Of a DNA stretch of 64,000 nt, positions 56,075-64,000 are shown in pieces (position 1 is the stretch's first letter; every line of letters begins with the position of its first letter). Below the pieces are notes generated by a model that was not told the DNA's origin, ran no database searches, and saw only the letters and a program-made list of their open reading frames with translations. The DNA is from Calycina herbarum (Eukaryota; Ascomycota; Leotiomycetes; Helotiales; Pezizellaceae): NCBI GenBank assembly GCA_001414485.1, contig LLEY01000032.1, forward strand, positions 124,001 through 188,000, in the 5' to 3' direction. The position numbers and the translations under genes were made by a program.

Positions 56075-59000
56075 GGCGCCGTATTACTGTTGGGCGTCCC
56101 CCAATCAATATATGGTTGAACGATGTTTGGATTTGTTAACAGGACATGTGTTGCGTATCGTGGACCGGCATTCGAATGTCGCGGTTGATCGTTTCGAGGG
56201 GCGCAGAAAGTTCGCAACTTCCCCGAGTCTGGGGAATGTGTGAGTATGCGACTGCGATGGATGTGGGCGTGGATAATTCGAAAGGAGGTTTTGAAAGAGA
56301 GGCCGGTGATAGCTGATGAATTTCCTAATGTGTTCAATACAGAGCGGCTTGGCGTTTTTGCGATGGTCGATACTGGAGTAAAAGCGGCAGTAATGCTCTG
56401 ACTTCCTCCTATAATTTAGTTTGTTAACTTATATCTTGTAAGTTACTGAACTGAAAAAGTCTTAGAACATTTCAAAACTCGTTCTAGTTGTTTCTTGATT
56501 CTGGAGCAATTACTGAAATTCTCCCGCAAGGTAAGAACGAGCTATTGTCTGCCGCTTTTGTTTTCCATCTTCGGAGCATCAGTCCAAGCTTTTCGGGAGT
56601 AGATCGGCTAGAATTAGGACTAAACACGAGCTGAATCAGCCGGGTACGAGAGAGAAAATTGAAGCTTTTGGAAATGTCTCTTCTCGTTTGAAGGAAACGT
56701 TCGTAAATCAAGTCGGGAAAGATACTTTGGCTGATACAAAAGTTGCCCATGGGTCAAGCTTTCGAGTATCGTCACTTTGGTCAAACTCCGGCGGATCTGT
56801 ACTCCATGAAGTAATTCATTTCGAGTCATTAATTTCAAGATGATGATGATTTGCATAGTTGACAACTTTAATCGGGGATTTCCTTTGAAAGGGATATCAA
56901 GGACAGTCCTTGGTGGGGCTATTTGAACCTCCTTCTATCTGCTTGTTCCTTGTCAAATCCATTTGACAGCCAACCTCCAATGGTCTATTTCCATCCCACA
57001 TGTCAGCAATGGTAACGCAGCACTGTAATAATGTAATCTACCTCCAATAGCAGAAAGAGATAAACAAAGCATAAAGACCTCCTGGACTATATATGCTTGA
57101 AAATATCCCATCCCCAGACCTTCCCAATTACATCAATGATTCAAAACTTCAGTGCATGATTCTCTATATAGAGCGGTAGCCAGTGAGTACAAATTTCCCC
57201 TTGTCGCCACTACCTGCTGTCAATGTCATATGCATATGCCAAACATTTCCACATGAAGTCGCTTAATAGAAAAAACGGCTTTGAAGGAGGCACGGAACGG
57301 GGAGATAACAGCGGAAGCTTGCGTTGCCATGAAATAAAATGCGTCTATGCCGTGCCTGTGACAGTATCAAAAAGGGCAACCGGAGCAAACCCCGCATACC
57401 TTCTTCGTCTTCTCATAGGCGTCCCTCATTGCCACCACTGCCGAGGGAGTAACGATGGCAGCAAGTGACCGATTCCAGGTAACTCGAGATCTCCCAGGTC
57501 AACGGCATCGTCAGGCTAATGAATAAAATGATCATCCGTCGCTCCAAACGGTGCTTCTGCAGGAGATTGGCGAGCACTGCAGAGAGAACGAGTAACGAGT
57601 AAGAGAGTTGAAACATAGCCATTTTATCGAGATTCGGATGGACACATGATCTGTTACACCAGTCAGATGAGGGCAAACAAAGCCTTGAACTTGCATGAAA
57701 CGAGACGGAAAATCAGGGGAGGGAAAACGATAGAGAGCAGCATCCGGGCCTGGGGAAGGGTAAATGGTTGGTAGGAAATGAGAGCCAACACAGCCAATGG
57801 AGTGCATTGCGGCGAACACTTTTGGGGATCCTCAATGCAGTGTAGCCAATGCAATGCCAGTGTTTAAACCTCGACCACCTCAACCAGCCAGCCGGGGAGC
57901 CTCCCTCCACATCCTGGGAGTTGATGGAGACGGGCAAAGCCGTGGATCCTCTCATCTGCTAGCATCACCCCTCATTTCAGTGTGATTGTCATTGGGAAGA
58001 GGAAGAGCTGACCGAGAAAGTACCTAGGTAGAAGTACTCCATACGGAGGCTACCCCCTGATTGTTGAAGACCTGACGTGAGAGCGTTTCTACTGCACTGC
58101 ACGTAATCTCTGCTTCAATTCAGTATTGGCCCTATATTTTTAGTGAGTTTTGGGACCCCATTCGGGCTCAAATAGGCGTAATAGGGCCCAATTTGGACGA
58201 GTGAATCTTCAGTGCCACACTTCCTACACTTGGAGTCTGGTGGTCTGGTGGACCCTGAAGAAAGTGGTCGCCGTCTCATGCCTTTGTCACTGTAATTGGC
58301 GGGTTTGGCGGCGCAAGTCAGGCACTTAACTCGTACTTAAGAGAGCCGGTCTCGTTTGCAGGTCTCCAGGGACATGGGCTTTGTTATCAAGGGATTGTCA
58401 CTCAGTCCTCACTCACTAGCCTCTTCAGGCTGATTCGAATCTCCATGACTTGCCCCAAGAACCGAAGAACCCCAACTGTGATTCACTGTGCCGCACGGAG
58501 AAATGAGAAATGACCAGCGTGCACTCGCCCAAGATGACCCCAGCCTCGACCTACCAATTTGGCACCGACAGGCTTTAACCCAGCCGCTATATTATCACCC
58601 GCGCGAGCCAACCGTTCGTTCGTGGCTTGACTTTTTATGTATGATATGCTACGTGCCTCCTTCTCTCTGAACAACTTCCACTTCTACAACCCCTTTGCAA
58701 CTTTACAAAACTCTACAAAACTACAACACCACCTCCACCTCCCTCTCACTGCTCAACTCCTCCACTCCTCCACTCTCTGCTCAATCCCGCTCCTCGAGCA
58801 AATGGAGTTTCACAACCGACCTTTCTTCCCGCGCCCTTCATAGCACCCTCCCCCCACTTTATCCCACCGCGGTATCGCTATCCTCGCTATCCTCGCCCTC
58901 GCTGGATATTGATTAGAACGCAACTGCCACCACACGCCCGAGAATCTTCTATTATCAATCGCTGCACCAATTCGAGTGGGAATTTATAATCCCCAAGTCA

Positions 59001-59132
59001 ATTCCCTTGCATTTTCGGCGAGTCCGGCTCATTCTTCACGCTTCATTTCCAGTAAGCGCCCCGAGGCTGAACGATAGCCCTGCCAATCCACCAGCACTAC
59101 GAGGACGTCAAGAAACCAGAACCACCACCAAT
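56075..59132. other. 3-kb intergenic
   Basis: The segment 56075-56340 is promoter of the Mnn9-type gene. The segments 57400-58000 and 58680-58920 are GC- or CT-rich, the latter a pyrimidine-rich leader with short CTCCACTC-like repeats for the next gene. No gene is supported; ORFs in 57223-57985 overlap on both strands without homology. Confidence 0.5.
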
Positions 59133-60173
59133 ATGGAACCTGTGCCAGAAACAGAGAGGATGGAGGAATTCAGATCATCTCCAGTTCCTACGCTGAGACT
59201 GCAAGATTCATCACTTCACGAATATCGAAATACGAATCCAGAAACGAACCAGAAACCCCCTACTATCCGCAGATCGACAGAGCCAACCCCTCAGTCCGCG
59301 CCCCGTTCGCCCATATCCTCACCACCTTTACAATATCGACCACGAAACACCTCACCTTATGCCCGAGGCCATTTACGGTCGAAATCTTCGACCGGTGCTC
59401 TTGCACCAGCAATGTCGAGAGCCCAGAGTTTACCTGGCTTCAATGCCGCCGGCCACCTACTCATCTCACCACAACGCCCTTCTAGTCCACTTGGCTCGCC
59501 CAGTCGAGTTCGCACACCAAGAAAACCAGCAGATGAGGTATTTCCAGGATTGCCCAGTCGAATGAGGGATATCAGCGAGATGGGAGATACAGAAACCACG
59601 GACCATACGCCACGAGCTACAGAACGAAGCGGTTCCCCAATATTAGGGCTACCCCACTCCACCAGCTTCCCTCGGACTCGAAGACCATCCTCTCCACTTC
59701 GATTCATTGCCTCGCAGAACGCTACTGCCAATAGTACAGCCCCCACTACGCCATCTTCAGTAACCTCGTCTCCTTCCTATCAATATTCTCGATTCAACGA
59801 TTCATTTCTTGGGAGTAATACTTATTCCGGTTCATTCAGTTACCCCGGATCTTTCGCATCATCTTCGGTTCCTTCTACACCTACCTCAATTAGATCCCGA
59901 AGTCCTAGCATATCCAGTTTGGAAACCATTCCAGATACTCCTGATGCAGAGGAGGCTGCATTGGAAGCCGAACGAATAGCTCAACTCAAAGCTGCTGCTG
60001 ATGCAGAAGATGCTGGAGAGGACAATAAGGATAATCGAAACTTGGATGGGCCAGGGGGGCGAGGAAGAACATTAGGTGCTGGTTTTGGTGCACGGGATAA
60101 AAGAAAGAGATGGAGTGTGTGTGGTGCCGAAAGGAGGGGTGATTTGAATCTGGACACTATTTGGGAGGATTAA
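59133..60173 (+). CDS. Disordered Ser/Pro-rich protein with conserved C-terminal tail, 346 aa
   Basis: The start is the ATG at 59133 (MEPVPETERMEEF); the frame is open upstream to 59007 but has no ATG. The protein is rich in Ser, Pro, Thr and Arg with many SP/TP sites and short repeated motifs (SPLGSPSR, SPSISSLE). A coiled-coil-like Ala/Glu helix (DAEEAALEAERIAQLKAAADAEDA, about residues 275-300) precedes a C-terminal block (KRKRWSVCGAERRGDLNLDTIWED) that looks conserved. No signal peptide or membrane helix. Function is unknown; regulatory or cytoskeletal scaffolding is a guess. Confidence 0.8.
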   Translation: MEPVPETERMEEFRSSPVPTLRLQDSSLHEYRNTNPETNQKPPTIRRSTEPTPQSAPRSPISSPPLQYRPRNTSPYARGHLRSKSSTGALAPAMSRAQSLPGFNAAGHLLISPQRPSSPLGSPSRVRTPRKPADEVFPGLPSRMRDISEMGDTETTDHTPRATERSGSPILGLPHSTSFPRTRRPSSPLRFIASQNATANSTAPTTPSSVTSSPSYQYSRFNDSFLGSNTYSGSFSYPGSFASSSVPSTPTSIRSRSPSISSLETIPDTPDAEEAALEAERIAQLKAAADAEDAGEDNKDNRNLDGPGGRGRTLGAGFGARDKRKRWSVCGAERRGDLNLDTIWED

Positions 60174-60862
60174 AAAAACTTATTGCGATTGAGAGATTGG
60201 ACATCTCAATCACAGAAGACTTATGGCGAATGCTTGTTCGTCAAGCTTGAGTTACAAACTCGATGATGAGTTTGCATGGTGGAATTCGAGACCTCGTCTT
60301 TGTCTGGATTCCCCGAGGGAATTTAGGAGTGGTCAACACACTCTGAATTACCCTTTTATTTTCATGTCAATTATTGTACAAATACCAATACCCTGGGCGT
60401 GGATTTTTCGATTGTTTGAATCATTACTTGGCATTCGCGCGTGGAGCAAATTGGGAGGAAAGCAACATGCGAAAGGGGTCGAAATTTTGACACCCGAAAA
60501 TGTACATGATAAAGGGAGAGATTTACTTTCCCAATAGATTGATGACAATCAATAACAATTGTTCCTGCGAGGAATACAATACATACACGTGGGTATGTGT
60601 TCGCCCCTACTTGTGATATTCAATGTCTCGCTTGCCCTGGAACAAGTCTCCCTCCTTGTGTCTATTCTGTATATTGAAAGTTACCCCTCGGAACAGAAGC
60701 ACCGAGACCTTCTCATGGGGATTTTTATAAATGCGGATAGGTTTCCTTTCGAATTGATTCTTGCTCACTACAACTTCATTGTCTTCTCTTTTCAAATCGT
60801 TCATATTTCCAATCTCCTTCACTGTCTTTATAGAACACTCCAACGTGCTCGCTTCGCCCAAG
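60174..60862. other. Intergenic
   Basis: About 690 bases upstream of the secreted Ser/Thr-rich gene. The last ~80 bases are pyrimidine-rich (CTTCATTGTCTTCTCTTTTC...), typical of a leader. No gene seen. Confidence 0.5.
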
Positions 60863-62406
60863 ATGCACTTCGCCAATCTCATTGGGGCAGCTTTGCTGAC
60901 CAGCACTGCTCTTGCGATTCCCCAGGTGAAGGACAGGAGAAGTGAAGATGTATGCCCCAAATTCCGAGTTTACCAATGATCAATCTTTGCTTATACGATT
61001 TTAGAATCCTTATGGACCGTTTCAGCGATTGAGACTTCATGGCAATCATCCTAGACATAACCATCAGGATGCACCTGCTACGACGACAATCGAACCAACT
61101 TCCACCATTAAACCAACCTCCGCCATCGCATCAACTTCAACATTAAGCTCGTCCTCAATTTCTTCAACCTTGACCTCGAACTCGAACACAAGCTCTAGCT
61201 CCAGCAGCTCTTCTTCTTCTTCTTCTTCTTCCTTGAGTTCCATCGAAGGACTCACCACTTCCCTCTCTCCCACCAATACAAGTTCAACAAGCACTCAAGA
61301 ACCCACGACCACGACTACGCAAACAAGCACCATATCTCTCACCACGACCACCACGCCTTCAGCTTGTTCCTTCAGTTTGTCAACGAGTATCATCACTATT
61401 ACCCAGGAAATCACGAGCACGGTGACTGCGATGCCGTCTTTCACTTTTACGAATAGTTCGAGTACGGTGTGTCAAAATAGCACGGCTTTGAGCACGGGGT
61501 TTAACACTACGACTTCTTTCGTGCCGACTTCGAGTACGGTATCTCAAAATAGCACGGCTTTGAGCACGGGGTTTAATACTACAACCTCTTTTGTGCCGAC
61601 TTCGAGCAGCAGCAGCTTTACTGGAACAGTTACGAGTTTGGGAACTAGCAGCACCTCTGAGAGCTCTTCGTCTTCGTCCTCTTCTTCCTCGTCACTTACA
61701 GATACGCTGTTAACCTCGACACTCTCAACCGCTTCCCAAACCAACTCACTCACGTCCACCACAGAATTTCCCTCAACAACAAAGACTGCCTCCATCTCGT
61801 CCTCAGAAACTCTCCTCCCTCTAACTGCAACCCCTGCAACCGTCGCCACAGGACCTTCTTCGAGTTTACATCCAAGTAGCACCCCCCAAATCACGGCAAC
61901 CCTCACAGGAACACCCACCTCTGGGACCGCGAACCCGAAGGTGTTACATTGCGGGCTCCATGGACTGCCGATTGGGGATTTCTTCTTGGCGGGTTTCAAT
62001 CAGGAGAAGAAGGGTGTGGAGCTTACTGTGAGGAAGTGTTGGGAGTATTGTAATGTAAGTCTCCCCCTTTTCCCTTATTTCATGTTTTTGTTCATTTCCC
62101 TCCTCTCTTTATCTTTTTGGAATATGCATGGATGGATAGGTGGCATAGCTGGGATATGGGATAGGATGGAGATGGGATGAAGATGGTATGAGGAAAGGGG
62201 ATGAACAAAAGCTGACAACAAGAAAACAATAGTCCATCTGGGGTGTAGACATGGGCTGTGAATCCTACCAATTCTACCCCGAGGAGGGAACCGGGGCGCC
62301 GAGATGCGATCTTTATGGGGGGAGTGTGGCGCAGAGCTTGGATAGTGTGAATCAGTATGTGCCGAATGTTTGGTTTGATTTGGGGTGTGGGGTTCCTGCT
62401 GCTTGA
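60863..62406 (+). CDS. Secreted Ser/Thr-rich protein with C-terminal Cys-rich (PAN/WSC-like) domain
   Basis: Exons 60863-60949, 61005-62054 and 62233-62406 join to 436 aa. A signal peptide (MHFANLIGAALLTSTALA) and KDRRSED propeptide-like start precede a long Ser/Thr region (residues ~60-340) that should be heavily O-glycosylated. The C-terminal domain starts HCGLHGLPIGDFFLAGF and contains paired cysteines: RKCWEYC, GCESYQFYPEEG, PRCDLYGG and FDLGCG, a WSC/PAN-like layout. This suggests a surface protein binding carbohydrate or protein. A 72-nt unit is duplicated within the Ser/Thr region. Intron 2 is 178 nt, longer than average here. Confidence 0.85.
61208..61232. repeat. (TCT)n microsatellite encoding poly-Ser
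   Basis: A pure TCT run (about 8 copies) in the Ser-rich part of the secreted protein gene. Length change would only alter the number of serines. Confidence 0.85.
61461..61604. repeat. 72-nt tandem duplication in secreted-protein gene
   Basis: Two copies (61461 and 61533 onward) each encode STV(C/S)QNSTALSTGFNTTTSF then VPTS. The copies differ by a few bases; one change converts a Cys codon into Ser. Confidence 0.9.
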
Positions 62407-63801
62407 GGGGCATGACCGTACCTATGCAAGAAGAGTGGTGGGTGGTGAGAGGAGGAGGAGTCGCGAGGGGTTAGGGAGCTGCGGAGTGGTTTGGAAGTAG
62501 AGCTGGGAGTAGAGGAGGTTGGGGGATAGAGAGAGAACGAGGGGTGTTGAGGGGAGGTGTTGCTGGAAGGTGGTGGGCGTGCTTTTGAAAGGGTTTTGGG
62601 CAGAGGGGTATGGAAGTCTGGCGAGAGGGGGCATGAGGCATACGAAATTCTTGATGTGGGAAGGGAGTACAGTACAGTACTTATATACTTTTGTCATTTT
62701 TTTTTTTTTTCTTCTCTTTCTTTCTTCTTTTTTTTGGGGGGGTTAGATAGATCTTGGGGCTTTGCTGGTTTTTAATTAGAGATTACTAGATCCCTTTTTC
62801 CCTTTCGTTAGAATATATGTTTTGGGCTTCTTTTTTTTTTGGTTTACTGTCTACTTTCGTCTTTTGATTTGAAACTGTGGATAGAGTAGAGAGGAATGTT
62901 GTGTGGGGGTTTGATTGGTGAGTTGCAGGAATTCGTGACTGTTAGTTTGTGAGACTTTCTCTTTTTGAGTTGATTATTCTAATCGTTTGGGATAACGAGA
63001 TTGATTTTTCTCAGTCTTGCTCAAACATTCAGGGGAGAAGATAGCTGGCTGGCTTTCCACTCTTGGTCAGTCATGAATTCATGCACCCCCTGGGGTGGGT
63101 AGAGTTTTGATCGTTCGGGGGGTTTAAGTGATTGTTTGTGGTGGTTGATGTGAGGTTGGGGCTGTGGCTGGGTGGTGTAGGTATCGTTGTCGTTAAAGAA
63201 GAAAAGGTTGGAAAGTTGAAGGTTATAGATTGCTAAGTGATGGTGAGCTTATATCGTGAAATGGGGACTCTCATGGTTAGATTTTGCAACTTATACAAGA
63301 CTTGGATTTGTGAGGGGCGTGGAGAACTTTGAAGTGCGTTGTTCGATGATCAGAAGTAGTGAGCTCATTACAAGGCTATCAGTATAATTATTCGGCATAT
63401 ATTTACCAGCAACTCATGACAAGTGGTTAACAAACTTTGCACGGGGCGATAGTCTTCCGCAGTTTCAGCAATCCTGTGACTTTAGCATTTGAGATATGGT
63501 TGATCTGAAAGGGGAAGGAGTTGGATGGGGATTTTCACAGAGGTTCTTGGGTTTGAAAAGAGCAATAAATGTAGTGGGAGAGTAGAAAGTTGTCACAGCA
63601 TTACGTAGTTCAGTGGTCAAAGATTAGTTTAGGTTGTGTATATGTACTGCGATTCCTCGGCGCTGCCAATATGTGCCCTAAAGTCACAGCAGCATTATGT
63701 ACGATCCTGTAACTCCCCGCTTACATTCCTCCCTACCCATTCCTGAACAGAACGTCCCAATACACGCATTGCAGAAAGCCAATAGAAACTACTTGTTCCC
63801 T
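62407..63801. other. Intergenic
   Basis: 3' flank of the secreted protein gene. It carries long T-rich tracts (62695-62735, 62830-62842) and GT-rich stretches. No gene is supported. Confidence 0.5.
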
Positions 63802-64000
63802 TTAGAGTTCCGCATACTTGCGCCTATTGTCAGCATTGTACTCCGTCAAGATCTCACTTATTTGTGCCTGTTGGTGTTTGGTGCAGCTAATGCACACACG
63901 GCAGTCAAAAGTGAAGTCCTTGATTCCCTTGAGACTCTTCAAACCCTTGTGATTTTTGAGATGCTTGATAAGTTTATTGATGCCGTTGACATCCCAAGTG
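63802..64000 (-). CDS. 3' end of an unidentified gene (cut by window edge)
   Basis: An open frame of about 66 codons enters from the right edge and ends in TAA at 63804-63802. It reads as TWDVNGINKLIKHLK, then a Lys-rich segment, and ends NADNRRKYAEL. A CxxCxxC-like spacing (CRVCISC) and high Lys content might mean a small zinc or nucleic-acid-binding end, but no family is recognised. It could also be chance, because only the last part is visible. Confidence 0.4.
   Translation of the reverse strand, partial: TWDVNGINKLIKHLKNHKGLKSLKGIKDFTFDCRVCISCTKHQQAQISEILTEYNADNRRKYAEL

Noticed and set aside
57223..57985. Cluster of short ORFs on both strands
   Set aside because: They overlap each other in several frames and show no family motif, splice pattern or codon bias.

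Overview
The window is nuclear DNA of a filamentous ascomycete (Pezizomycotina). The evidence is many short GT-AG introns (mostly 47-75 nt, a few 180-235 nt), Kozak-like ACCATGG starts, intergenic gaps of 0.3-4 kb, and gene families typical of these fungi: a SUN/GH132 wall protein, a Mnn9-type mannosyltransferase, a GPI-type repeat wall protein, Trs130 and Pex4. Protein flavour suggests Leotiomycetes (Sclerotiniaceae-like), but that placement is inference. I rebuilt gene models by hand from splice sites and reading-frame continuity. All exon phases given close exactly.

Left part (1-22.5 kb), every gene on the minus strand: a complete 10-exon Hcs1/SMUBP2-type DNA helicase (47-3281), a DUF202 membrane protein, a doubtful small membrane ORF, a SUN-family wall protein, a 4.3-kb gene-poor stretch, a medium-chain oxidoreductase with a 27-nt microexon, a ~165-bp minisatellite, the TRAPP II subunit Trs130/TRAPPC10, and a three-domain fusion protein (P-loop kinase, HAD phosphatase, uracil-phosphoribosyltransferase-like).

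Middle (22.5-36 kb) is accessory in character. It has an AT-rich repeat island with two related solo-LTR-like elements, each with TG...CA ends and a 5-bp target duplication; a lone 151-aa hypothetical gene; a secreted-protein gene broken by three frameshifts; a beta-trefoil-like small protein; and a membrane-anchored pepsin-fold protein that has lost its first catalytic aspartate.

Right part (36-64 kb): a 1,343-aa GPI-type wall protein with long 27-bp tandem repeats, a Yra1/ALY mRNA-export adaptor whose last RRM-region intron is in frame, a mitochondrial-type protein with a GGGGWG motif that I do not recognise, a long disordered Ser/Pro protein, Pex4 (peroxisomal E2), a Mnn9-type mannosyltransferase, a second disordered Ser/Pro protein, a secreted Ser/Thr-rich protein with a C-terminal Cys-rich (PAN/WSC-like) domain, and the 3' end of an unidentified gene at the right edge.

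Several genes share a theme of wall building and secretion (SUN, Trs130, Mnn9, repeat wall protein, pseudo-protease, PAN-like protein), but nothing indicates a co-regulated cluster. No RNA genes, CRISPR arrays or convincing bacterial or viral insertions were found.
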